Origin: Candidatus Oleimmundimicrobium americanum | Lineage (GTDB): Bacteria > Actinomycetota > Aquicultoria > UBA3085 > Oleimmundimicrobiaceae | Length of the DNA stretch: 30,767 nt | Reading direction: 5' to 3' | NCBI GenBank assembly: GCA_002366545.1 | Contig: DFBH01000052.1 | Location: forward strand, 1 to 30,767 | Shown here: positions 1 to 6,163 of the stretch, one piece after another | How positions within the stretch are numbered: position 1 is the first letter of the stretch | Layout of the letters: each line of letters opens with the position of its first letter | Position numbers and translations under genes: made by a program | The notes under the pieces: generated by a model | Told to the model about the DNA's origin: nothing | Database searches by the model: none | The model's input: the letters and a program-made list of their open reading frames with translations, nothing else

Positions 1-185
1 CCATGGTCTTCTTTCACTTCTGCCGTATCTATTTCAGACTCGTACCGCTCTGCTATTTCTTTGAAGATTTCTTTTAATCTTTCTGCTAATTTTCCCTTCA
101 ATAACATTTTTCGATACTTTGGAACCCAGACTAAGTGATATTTTAAATCATATACTGCGTGTCTGGTTCTTTTTACTGAGCTCAT
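1..185 (-). CDS. tnpA: IS200/IS605-family TnpA (Y1 HUH transposase), partial
   Basis: Translating the minus strand from the ATG at 185 gives a protein beginning MSSVKRTRHAVYDLKYHLVW, followed by VPKYRK. This is the N-terminal signature of the small Y1 single-strand transposases of IS200/IS605. The reading frame is open to the window edge after about 61 codons and stops at EDH, where the HUH metal-binding motif would begin, so the catalytic His pair and Tyr lie outside. The family cuts and rejoins single-stranded DNA at subterminal hairpins; two perfect hairpins lie just upstream (209-223 and 236-256). It follows the small membrane-protein gene in the same orientation. Whether the element is intact cannot be judged from this window. 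Confidence 0.9.
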   Translation of the reverse strand, partial: MSSVKRTRHAVYDLKYHLVWVPKYRKMLLKGKLAERLKEIFKEIAERYESEIDTAEVKEDH

Positions 186-208
186 ACTTTAAGATTATAT
201 GTGCTTTT

Positions 209-223
209 CTCGCCTTCGGCGAG
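209..223. repeat. Perfect hairpin in the tnpA leader
   Basis: A 6-bp stem CTCGCC/GGCGAG closes a 3-nt loop. It lies 24 nt upstream of the tnpA start. In IS200-type elements, leader stem-loops can limit tnpA translation; that role is inferred here. The same stem with a different loop (AGA) occurs at 15889-15903 in the spacer downstream of cimA. Confidence 0.6.
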
Positions 224-235
224 TCCTGTTTTCAT

Positions 236-256
236 CCACCCAGCAGAGCTGGGTGG
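236..256. mobile_element. Subterminal hairpin at the left end of the IS200/IS605 element
   Basis: A perfect 9-bp stem, CCACCCAGC/GCTGGGTGG, with a 3-nt AGA loop lies about 50 bp upstream of tnpA. It is in the place where IS200/IS605 left ends carry the hairpin recognised by TnpA. The cleavage site, and so the exact element boundary, cannot be fixed from one end. It is probably within the next 40 bp towards higher coordinates. Confidence 0.6.
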
Positions 257-332
257 TATTCAACAGAAATTTTTTTATAAAAGGAGTTTTTGTTCTTAGA
301 AAAACAATAGCTCCGTGGGAAAATTTCAAACC

Positions 333-716
333 TCAGTTTAAATTTTTTCTAACCGAAAGCACTTCTTTTACAATAATACTCAACGTCCCAACTGCGAGCA
401 TGGAAAAGACGATGAGCATCGGCCCAAACCAGTAAACAATTCCCGCGCCAACTATACATCCAACTAAAGGCCATTTGTAAATACGAAGAAAATTCTCTTT
501 TTTCTCTTTGGCCAGAAAATCAAAAAGTTTGATTCCTACCGTAAAACCCAACGCGGTTATCACCGGTGCCAACAACCAGCCGACAACTTCTAAAAGGGGG
601 TTGGCTTCTTTAAAAAACAAAAGAAAAACGACCAACCAATCGGCATAAAACATGCCTCCGAAAAAAAGCGACATTAAAACTTTAAGAAATATTTTAAATG
701 AAGTTTTAGAGTTCAA
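333..716 (-). CDS. Small polytopic membrane protein, unknown function
   Basis: This is a 127-residue protein of unrecognised family. Hydrophobic stretches around residues 10-35, 40-65 and 82-117 suggest three or four membrane segments. Short charged loops (KEKKENFLRIYK near residue 70) and a basic C-terminus (SVRKNLN) are consistent with a polytopic inner-membrane protein. The chosen start is TTG at 716, preceded at about 6 nt by GAGG; a later ATG has no ribosome-binding site. It stands alone between the repeat-rich spacer downstream of hisIE and the IS200/IS605 left end. Coding is likely because of length and composition, but no function can be assigned. Confidence 0.65.
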   Translation of the reverse strand: MNSKTSFKIFLKVLMSLFFGGMFYADWLVVFLLFFKEANPLLEVVGWLLAPVITALGFTVGIKLFDFLAKEKKENFLRIYKWPLVGCIVGAGIVYWFGPMLIVFSMLAVGTLSIIVKEVLSVRKNLN

Positions 717-930
717 AAATAACCTCGCATGATAGTCAGCCAGAATTTATATTATGATTCGCGTTACTGAATTGAAAGTCCTGCAATCTGTTAGTGGGGA
801 GTTGATAAGAACTATGGTAAAAGGGAGCGGGGAAAGGGTATAGGGAAATCAATCAACAACCAATATACAATGGCTAATAGCCATTATTATCATATCATTT
901 AAAAATAACCTCCAGCCATCCGGTGCTTAT

Positions 931-966
931 GAGATTACCACGTCGCCTGCGGCTCCTCGTAATGAC
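931..966. repeat. Dispersed hairpin repeat, copy 1
   Basis: It starts GAGATT and ends AATGAC around a GC-rich centre (TCGCCTGCGGCTCCTCG). Related copies are at 17929-17983 and 28434-28463. The ends ATTGC/GCAAT pair in the other two copies; this copy has ATTACC and GTAATG. It resembles REP-like intergenic elements that are widespread in bacteria. Confidence 0.6.
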
Positions 967-1006
967 CACCATAGTTTTTTGGTCACCGCATTTCTAATCA
1001 CTTTGC

Positions 1007-1080
1007 CATCAGCCATAAGTTATTTGCCAATTGCCATATCATTTAAAAGCAGCCATTAGCCTCCAGCCGTCAGCTTCCAG
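1007..1080. repeat. Heptanucleotide arrays (CATCAGC-type)
   Basis: From 1007 to 1041 there are five consecutive 7-nt units, including CATCAGC, CATAAGT and CAATTGC. After an 11-nt break, four more units run from 1053 to 1080, including CCATTAG and CCTCCAG. The units share a core but differ at two to four positions, so the sequence is periodic without being a simple exact tandem repeat. Confidence 0.7.
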
Positions 1081-1247
1081 GAAAAAATAAAACTTTTCAT
1101 TGTTTTTAGTTTTTAAAACCCGGTGGGTCGGGTGAACAGCGACCCTCCAAAGGCGGGCAAGCATATGGAGCACGCTTTTATTTATACGCCATATCATTTT
1201 TAGGCGGAAAAATAGATTGTTCAAGGAATAAGCCGAAGCTGTTTGAG

Positions 1248-1263
1248 CCCCGATTTATCGGGG
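1248..1263. repeat. Short GC-rich palindrome
   Basis: CCCCGATTTATCGGGG forms a 6-bp stem (CCCCGA/TCGGGG) with a TTTA loop. No T-run follows on either strand, so it is not a standard intrinsic terminator. It lies inside the repeat-rich spacer. Confidence 0.5.
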
Positions 1264-1325
1264 TGAGTTCTGCAGGCGCCTGAACAACCGTACATTTTGG
1301 AGCCGTTCAAAAAATGATCGGCCAC

Positions 1326-1368
1326 CCTTCTTTTGCTTCATTTTCTTAGGCGAGTAAGAAAAAGAAGG
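1326..1368 (-). terminator. Hairpin just downstream of hisIE, possible his-operon 3' end
   Basis: An outer stem, CCTTCTTTT (1326-1334) with AAAAGAAGG (1360-1368), encloses an inner stem TCTTA/TAAGA (1344-1348 with 1355-1359) and a 6-nt loop. It begins 7 nt after the hisIE stop codon. It lacks a U-tract, so it may stabilise the mRNA 3' end rather than terminate. It could equally be another dispersed hairpin repeat. Confidence 0.4.
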
Positions 1369-1374
1369 AGCTTT

Positions 1375-1998
1375 CTACTTCCTTCTTTTCTCCAGCTCTC
1401 CCGCAATTTCTTCCAAAGAAATTCCCTTATCAACCAGCAAAACAAGGAGATGATAGAGTAAGTCGGCAGTTTCCCAAACCACTTCAGAATTATCTTTATT
1501 CTTCGCGGCGTCGATTACTTCAGCTGACTCTTCTTCGATTTTGGCAAGTATTTTGTCCTGCCCTTCTTTGAACAGTTTTGCGGTATATGAACCTTCTGGC
1601 ATATTCTTTTTGCGATCAAGAATGACTCGGTAGAGCTCATTAAACACAGCCGGCAGACTCCCGACTCCCGACTCCCGACTCCCGACTATACTTCGATAGA
1701 AGCAACTGCGCGCGCCGGTATGACAAGCCACTCCAACCTGCTCAACCAAAACCAAAAGCGTATCGGCATCACAATCGTATTTTATTTCCTTTACATATTG
1801 AACATTACCCGAAGTCTCGCCCTTGCACCAATATTGCTGTCGGCTCCTGCTCCAAAACCAAGTGCGACCCGTCTCCAGTGTCTTCTCTATTGATTCTTTA
1901 TTCATATAGGCGAGCATCAGAACCTCGGATGTGCGATAATCTTGAACTATCGCCGGGATTAATCCCTTCTCATCAAATTTAAATTTTTCGATTTTCAT
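1375..1998 (-). CDS. hisI: Bifunctional phosphoribosyl-AMP cyclohydrolase / phosphoribosyl-ATP pyrophosphatase
   Basis: This fused HisIE enzyme carries out steps 2 and 3 of histidine synthesis in the cytoplasm. The HisI domain (residues 1-102) has the metal-binding set: D75, C76, D77 and D79 in YDCDADT, C92 in ACHTG, and C99 in SCF. The HisE domain (about 117-207) has the EEESAEVIDAAK and WETADLLYHLL helices with acidic metal ligands. The interdomain linker (about residues 104-115) is encoded by a heptanucleotide array (1656-1690: four perfect GACTCCC units and one degenerate unit on the plus strand), which is unusual. ATG 1998 follows AGAAGGAAG. It is the last gene of the his operon, after two tiny membrane-protein genes. 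Confidence 0.95.
   Translation of the reverse strand: MKIEKFKFDEKGLIPAIVQDYRTSEVLMLAYMNKESIEKTLETGRTWFWSRSRQQYWCKGETSGNVQYVKEIKYDCDADTLLVLVEQVGVACHTGARSCFYRSIVGSRESGVGSLPAVFNELYRVILDRKKNMPEGSYTAKLFKEGQDKILAKIEEESAEVIDAAKNKDNSEVVWETADLLYHLLVLLVDKGISLEEIAGELEKRRK
1656..1690. repeat. Heptanucleotide array inside the hisIE linker
   Basis: Four perfect GACTCCC units (1656-1683) are followed by GACTATA (1684-1690). Read on the coding strand, the GGGAGTC units stay open and encode a Gly/Ser/Arg/Glu/Val linker with a seven-residue period. The same word occurs in spacers at 20747-20783, 21161-21209 and 19119-19153. Confidence 0.9.
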
Positions 1999-2014
1999 AG
2001 TTTTATTCTTCCTT

Positions 2015-2155
2015 CTATTTCTTTTCTTTAGATTTATGATGCAAAGCTTCCTCTTTATGATGAGTCATCATTTGAAAAATTAATCCTGCTCCAATTACAA
2101 ATGCAACAAAAAGAATAAAGATGCCCACACAGGCAATTATATATCTTTCGCTCAT
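2015..2155 (-). CDS. Small single-pass membrane protein (46 aa) in the his operon
   Basis: A 46-codon frame starts at ATG 2155 and ends at TAG 2017-2015. The protein begins MSERYIIACVGIFILFVAF and has one hydrophobic helix (about residues 5-29), followed by a His/Lys/Glu-rich tail containing THHKEE and LHHKS. Its ATG overlaps the TGA of the preceding small gene (ATGA), and GGGGAGAAGGA lies just upstream, so the pair is probably translationally coupled. hisIE begins 17 nt downstream. I recognise no family. The architecture, ribosome-binding site and overlap argue that it is real, but its function and any link to histidine synthesis are unknown. Confidence 0.6.
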   Translation of the reverse strand: MSERYIIACVGIFILFVAFVIGAGLIFQMMTHHKEEALHHKSKEKK

Positions 2156-2286
2156 GCTTCCTTCTCCCCTTCTTTTTGTTTTTCTTCAGCAGATTTTTCC
2201 ATAGCCCTAACAAATATATAACGCGCTCCAAACATTATTGCAAAACCGACTACGAAAAATATTACGAGGGTAACCAAAAAATCCAT
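2152..2286 (-). CDS. Small single-pass membrane protein (44 aa) in the his operon
   Basis: A 44-codon frame starts at ATG 2286, preceded at 7 nt by a strong GGAGG; an ATG two codons earlier is too close to that site. The protein begins MDFLVTLVIFFVVGFAIMFG. It has one membrane segment (about residues 2-27) with the basic loop ARYIFVRAM, then a highly charged tail rich in Lys and Glu. It lies 21 nt after hisF and overlaps the next small gene by 4 nt. The short hydrophobic N-terminus and charged coil resemble cytochrome-associated or scaffold micro-proteins in form only. I cannot name a family. Confidence 0.6.
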   Translation of the reverse strand: MDFLVTLVIFFVVGFAIMFGARYIFVRAMEKSAEEKQKEGEKEA

Positions 2287-2307
2287 AACCATTCCTCCTT
2301 TAATCCC

Positions 2308-3168
2308 TTAGAGCCGTACAGGAATACCGTTGTCCCGTAAATACTCTTTAACCTGTTTTATGCTCAACTCTCCAAAGTGAAACAGAGATGCCGCAAGAAC
2401 AGCATCCGCATCAGCTTCAACTATTACCTCCAAAAAGTGCTCAAGCTTCCCCGCTCCACCGGAAGCAATTACAGGAATATTTACAGCACTTGTAATTGCC
2501 TTTGTTAATTCAATATCATAGCCGTTCTTAGTACCATCTCTATCCATGCTGGTCAATAAAATTTCTCCTGCACCAAGACCTTCAATCTTCTTAGCCCACT
2601 CGACGACACCCAAACCTGTAGGAGTACGTCCCCCGTGCGTATAAACCTCCCACCTATTAGTCGGGAGTGGGGAGTGGGGAGTGGGGAGTGCTTTCCTGGT
2701 GGCTGATGGTTTATCCGTTTCTTTTTTTGAACTATCTGCTATCTGCCATCTGCTATCTGCAATTTTTTTAGCGTCTATCGCAACCACGATACACTGATTG
2801 CCGAATTTTCTTGAAGCTTCATAAACAAGATTAGGATTATTTATTGCTGCCGTGTTTATGGAAACCTTATCAGCCCCGTTCTCAAGAACTTTTCTTATGT
2901 CCTCAACGGTTCTTATTCCCCCACCTATGGTAAAGGGCATAAAAACTTTCTCGGATGTGCGCCGAACAACATCAAGCATAATATCGCGCTTTTCATGTGA
3001 AGCAGTTATGTCAAGAAAGGTAAGTTCGTCAGCTCCCGCCTCATCATAAGCAGCGGCAAGCTCAACAGGATCGCCCGCGTCTCTTAAATTTACAAACTTA
3101 ACGCCCTTAACAACCCTGCCTTCTTTCATGTCAAGACATGGAATTATGCGTTTAGCCAACATTATCAT
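2308..3168 (-). CDS. hisF: Imidazole glycerol phosphate synthase, cyclase subunit
   Basis: HisF condenses PRFAR with ammonia delivered by HisH to give IGP and AICAR. It is a (beta/alpha)8 barrel with catalytic Asp in PCLDMKEG (about D13) and in VVAIDAKK (about D132), phosphate motifs GGGIR and ASGGAG, and the family block LLTSMDRDGTKNGYD. At 286 residues it is about 35 longer than usual. The excess (about residues 136-171) lies four residues after the second catalytic Asp and is encoded by short-repeat DNA (2657-2761). ATG 3168 is chosen because AGG sits 6 nt upstream; ATG 3162, giving the usual MLAKRI start, is an alternative. It overlaps hisA by 17 nt. Confidence 0.95.
   Translation of the reverse strand: MIMLAKRIIPCLDMKEGRVVKGVKFVNLRDAGDPVELAAAYDEAGADELTFLDITASHEKRDIMLDVVRRTSEKVFMPFTIGGGIRTVEDIRKVLENGADKVSINTAAINNPNLVYEASRKFGNQCIVVAIDAKKIADSRWQIADSSKKETDKPSATRKALPTPHSPLPTNRWEVYTHGGRTPTGLGVVEWAKKIEGLGAGEILLTSMDRDGTKNGYDIELTKAITSAVNIPVIASGGAGKLEHFLEVIVEADADAVLAASLFHFGELSIKQVKEYLRDNGIPVRL
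2657..2761. repeat. Short-repeat insertion inside hisF (two heptanucleotide arrays)
   Basis: The plus strand carries GTCGGGA and three GTGGGGA units (2660-2687), then about 44 nt of less regular sequence, then four units of CTATCTG/CCATCTG (2732-2759). The total of about 105 nt is in frame and adds about 35 residues (including IADSRWQIADS and LPTPHSPLP) to a normally short beta-hairpin loop of HisF. Both word families also occur in intergenic arrays of this window. Confidence 0.9.
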
Positions 3169-3886
3169 CAACTACCTTTATGGCTTCCTCTAAAGTAAAA
3201 GCCCCGGAATAAAGAGCCCTTCCAATGATTATGCCTTCAATCCCCAAATCTTTAAGTTTTTTTATCTTTTTAATATCTTTCAGGTTGGATATCCCCCCGG
3301 AAGCTATAAGGGGAATATTCGTCTTTTGCGCAATTGATTTAATACCTTTTATATTTGGCCCTTGCATGGTCCCATCGACAAGAATATCTGTGTATATGAT
3401 TCGCGAAACCCCAAGCTTCTCAAGCTCATTTATCATCTCAACCGCATTTATATCTGTTTCTTCCTGCCACCCTTTGATAGCTATGTGCCCATTTTTAACA
3501 TCCAGCCCCACAGCAATTTTCCCCGGATACACAGCACAAGCCTCCGCGAGCATAGCGGGATTTTTTATCAAAGCTGTTCCCACAACCACACGACTTACCC
3601 CAATATCAAAAAGACGCTTTGCGGCAAACATTCCTCGCACGCCCCCGCCAAATTGTATTGGAATATTTACACTTTTAACTATTTGCTCGAGCACAAACAT
3701 ATTTTTTAATTCCCCTGCTACAGTCGCATCCAAGTCCACGATGTGGATATATTTTGCCCCCGCGGCTTCCCACCTTTTCGCCGCCTCCACCGGATATTCA
3801 GAAAAAACCGTCACCTTATCCATTTGCCCTTGATAAAGACGCACACACCTACCAGCCTTAATGTCAATTGCCGGATAAATTATCAT
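3152..3886 (-). CDS. hisA: ProFAR isomerase (HisA)
   Basis: HisA catalyses the Amadori-type isomerisation of ProFAR to PRFAR, the substrate of HisHF. The 244-residue (beta/alpha)8 barrel has catalytic Asp D8 (YPAIDIK) and D129 (AVGLDVKNG). Other family features are VDLDAT, the phosphate motifs FGGGVR and ASGGIS, and DILVDGTMQGPN. ATG 3886 overlaps the hisH stop by 4 nt (ATGA), indicating translational coupling. Length and motifs are normal, with no insertions. Confidence 0.97.
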   Translation of the reverse strand: MIIYPAIDIKAGRCVRLYQGQMDKVTVFSEYPVEAAKRWEAAGAKYIHIVDLDATVAGELKNMFVLEQIVKSVNIPIQFGGGVRGMFAAKRLFDIGVSRVVVGTALIKNPAMLAEACAVYPGKIAVGLDVKNGHIAIKGWQEETDINAVEMINELEKLGVSRIIYTDILVDGTMQGPNIKGIKSIAQKTNIPLIASGGISNLKDIKKIKKLKDLGIEGIIIGRALYSGAFTLEEAIKVVDDNVG

Positions 3887-4488
3887 GATGTCATCTCCCC
3901 AAATTTTCTCAATATTTTTAAACCCAACTTGCTGCTCTTTTCCGGATGAAACTGAGACGCAAAGATATTCTTCTTCCGGATACTTGAAACAAATTCGATT
4001 CCATAGTCAGTAGTCGTTGCCACAACACTCCTGTCATCCGGCACAACATGATAAGAGTGAACAAAATAAAGATAAGAACCCTCGCCGATTTCGGTTAAAA
4101 CAGGAGCATCGGTCAGCTTCTTAATTTGATTCCACCCCATATGCGGAATTTTAACGTTTGAAGGCAAACTCACTACCCTTCCCGGGATTATGTCGAGTCC
4201 TTGCGTTATCCCGTGTTCTTTACTTTGAGTAAACAAAAGATGTAATCCCAAACATATTCCAAAAAAAGGTTTTCCTTTTGAGATATTTTTTATTATTTCC
4301 TCGCCAAGCCCCGATCCGGACAAAGAGTTCGCCGCATCTTTAAACGCTCCCACCCCGGGAAGCACAATTCCGTCTGCTTGCGTCAACATATCTTTGTCAC
4401 GAGTAACAACTGCTTTGAAACCGACCTTCTCAAAACCTTTTTGAACGCTTCTTAAGTTTCCAACCCCGTAATCTATTATTGCAATCAT
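3883..4488 (-). CDS. hisH: Imidazole glycerol phosphate synthase, glutaminase subunit
   Basis: HisH is a class I glutamine amidotransferase that hydrolyses glutamine and channels ammonia to HisF. The triad is visible: C79 (FFGICLGLHLLF), H181 and E183 (QFHPEKSSKLG). The oxyanion strand motif PGVGAF (residues 44-49) and HSYHVVPDD are also present. It is 201 residues long, normal for the family. The start ATG 4488 has a weak ribosome-binding site and follows an 84-nt spacer that contains a heptanucleotide array. This is the only sizeable gap between hisZ and hisF in the otherwise tightly packed operon. Confidence 0.97.
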   Translation of the reverse strand: MIAIIDYGVGNLRSVQKGFEKVGFKAVVTRDKDMLTQADGIVLPGVGAFKDAANSLSGSGLGEEIIKNISKGKPFFGICLGLHLLFTQSKEHGITQGLDIIPGRVVSLPSNVKIPHMGWNQIKKLTDAPVLTEIGEGSYLYFVHSYHVVPDDRSVVATTTDYGIEFVSSIRKKNIFASQFHPEKSSKLGLKILRKFGEMTS

Positions 4489-4498
4489 TTATAGTTTC

Positions 4499-4526
4499 TT
4501 AGCCCCTTAGCAACATAGCTACATTG
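4499..4526. repeat. Heptanucleotide array in the hisB-hisH spacer
   Basis: There are four consecutive 7-nt units, TTAGCCC, CTTAGCA, ACATAGC and TACATTG. The array separates hisB from hisH inside a his operon whose neighbouring junctions overlap or abut. Confidence 0.55.
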
Positions 4527-4572
4527 TTTTTTGATTTATAGGTCCCCACGTCTATAGGTTACCGAGTTACTG

Positions 4573-5160
4573 TTAAATTTCTCCCTTTGTTGAAGGAACG
4601 TCTTTCATCCGCGAGTCAATCTGAGTAGCCATATCAACCGCCTTCGCCAATCCTTTAAAAATAGCTTCCACGCAGTGGTGAGCATTCTTTCCTGAGAGAA
4701 GTTTTACATGTAAAGTTACAGCGAAGTGATTTACAAAAGCGTGAAAAAACTCTATCACTAAAGATGTATCAAAATTACCGATGTACTCCGCGGGAATCTC
4801 TGCATCAAAAAAGAGATGCGGACGACCACTTATATCGATCGATATCATCGCAAGCGCCTCATCCATGGGAAGTATTGAACAACCAAATCTCCTTATGCCT
4901 TTTTTGCCCTTAAGCCCCGCCCGAAAAGCTTGTCCCAGACAAATACCTATATCTTCAACGGTATGATGAGCATCAACCTCTAAATCCCCTTTAGCTCTAA
5001 TTTTTAAATCAAATAGCCCGTGCTTGGCCAATAAATCCAGCATGTGATCAACAAATGGTATCTCCGTTGAAATATCAGCCTTTCCTTGACCGTCAACATT
5101 GAGCTCAATTTGAATGTCGGTCTCCTTGGTCTTTCTCTTAATTGTACTGCTACGCTGCAT
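4573..5160 (-). CDS. hisB: Imidazoleglycerol-phosphate dehydratase
   Basis: This is monofunctional HisB, 195 residues, which dehydrates IGP to imidazole acetol phosphate. The two metal-binding His/Glu motifs are DAHHTVED (residues 63-70) and NAHHCVEA (159-166). The conserved VDHMLDLLAKHG block lies near residue 37. There is no phosphatase domain fused to it, unlike the enterobacterial HisB. Instead, a separate HAD phosphatase gene ends 1 nt upstream. ATG 5160 is preceded by GGGGGATTAAC. Confidence 0.97.
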   Translation of the reverse strand: MQRSSTIKRKTKETDIQIELNVDGQGKADISTEIPFVDHMLDLLAKHGLFDLKIRAKGDLEVDAHHTVEDIGICLGQAFRAGLKGKKGIRRFGCSILPMDEALAMISIDISGRPHLFFDAEIPAEYIGNFDTSLVIEFFHAFVNHFAVTLHVKLLSGKNAHHCVEAIFKGLAKAVDMATQIDSRMKDVPSTKGEI

Positions 5161-5161
5161 G

Positions 5162-6163
5162 TTAATCCCCCTTAAGTTTACTTATCTCATTAAGAACATC
5201 ATTCCCACTCCCGGCAAGAATATCAACATCACCTTCAATAAATCTTTTCACCTTTTCAGTTTCACGCAAAACTATACATGACAAAAATTTACCGTTTCTT
5301 CCAAGCTTCTTATAATTATTTACCGTTTCAATATCGTCGGGGGTATCCCCGATGTAAACTCCAACCTTAGTATCCATTTTTTTGGATAAATCAGCAAGCA
5401 ATTTTGGATCCGGTTTCCTAACCCCACCATCATCACTTAAAACCTTCTCGGGAAATATAATATCTGAAAGGTTGGCTTTTTCCAGAGCAATTCCGGCCTC
5501 TTTTTTAGTCCGTCCTGTTATAACCGAAACTTTAGGATAAAATTGCTTAACCAACTTCCTACTTATAAGAACCTTTTCCCGGTTAAGCAAACCTCTTTTG
5601 TTTACGTAAACCGGATTAAATCCGTATAATCTTTTACACCAATCAACGCCAGCGTAAAACTCTTGAAAAATCTGTTTAATAAGATTTCTATCCCAGAGGG
5701 CTTTTATCCTTTCTTTATCTTTTAAAGTAGACAAAGCTACCCTTTCGGCAGGCTTCAGCCCTCCACCCATTTTTTTAACTTCATTTGTAAAATCCCGCAA
5801 GCTTTGTCCGCTATCCCTTAAGACATTCAAATTCCTGTCCGATAAAGAAGCTGATTTGCCCAAATAAAAAATTACGGCGGCGTAGGTCAATTCCCAATCG
5901 TTGTTAAAGCCACCCGCCATTTTAAAAAACTGGGTTTCGTCGGGAGTAATAAGTACAGCATCGCCCGGCCATTTAAGAATTTTTTTAAAATAAAACTGAG
6001 TGGTCTTGCTAATTGCAACCCTAAAGGAACGAGTTACATTAAGAATTACACCATCTATATCCAAAACCAAACTATCAATTTTCTTGAACCGCCCTAAGAC
6101 ACCTCTTTTAATCCACAAATTGGGAGCTGTCTCAACATAACCTTCCAAAATATCACTTACCAT
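5162..6163 (-). CDS. HAD-superfamily phosphatase in the his operon, candidate histidinol-phosphatase
   Basis: The protein has 333 residues with all four HAD motifs: DIDGV (35-39, nucleophile D35 and acid/base D37), T216 in VITGR, K250 in VRKPDP, and GDTPDD (272-277). Motifs I and II are about 180 residues apart, giving an unusually large, mostly helical cap. It overlaps hisC by 11 nt and ends 1 nt before hisB. The his pathway here lacks any other recognisable histidinol-phosphate phosphatase (no HisN, no PHP-type HisJ, no HisB fusion), so that activity is the best inference. I recall HAD-IA proteins of this kind associated or fused with HisB in some archaea, cyanobacteria and oomycetes. Substrate specificity is not shown by the sequence. 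Confidence 0.75.
   Translation of the reverse strand: MVSDILEGYVETAPNLWIKRGVLGRFKKIDSLVLDIDGVILNVTRSFRVAISKTTQFYFKKILKWPGDAVLITPDETQFFKMAGGFNNDWELTYAAVIFYLGKSASLSDRNLNVLRDSGQSLRDFTNEVKKMGGGLKPAERVALSTLKDKERIKALWDRNLIKQIFQEFYAGVDWCKRLYGFNPVYVNKRGLLNREKVLISRKLVKQFYPKVSVITGRTKKEAGIALEKANLSDIIFPEKVLSDDGGVRKPDPKLLADLSKKMDTKVGVYIGDTPDDIETVNNYKKLGRNGKFLSCIVLRETEKVKRFIEGDVDILAGSGNDVLNEISKLKGD

Larger units (their letters stand above)
717..1374. repeat. Repeat-filled spacer downstream of the his operon
   Basis: No convincing gene lies here. The stretch holds 7-nt periodic arrays (1007-1041 and 1053-1080), one copy of a hairpin repeat shared with two other spacers (931-966), a palindrome CCCCGATTTATCGGGG (1248-1263), three occurrences of CATATCATTT (near 891, 1034 and 1190), and a long hairpin immediately after hisIE (1326-1368). 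A 61-codon open frame at 1039-1224 runs through the array DNA and is not credible as a gene. Confidence 0.7.

Noticed and set aside
1039..1224. 61-codon frame in the spacer downstream of hisIE
   Set aside because: It has no ribosome-binding site, runs through heptamer arrays and a repeated CATATCATTT block, and its C-terminal third is translated repeat DNA.
3225..3833. Long plus-strand open frame (202 codons) opposite hisA
   Set aside because: The minus strand carries a complete HisA with all motifs. The antisense frame has low-complexity Ser/Pro/Phe-rich composition typical of a mirror frame.
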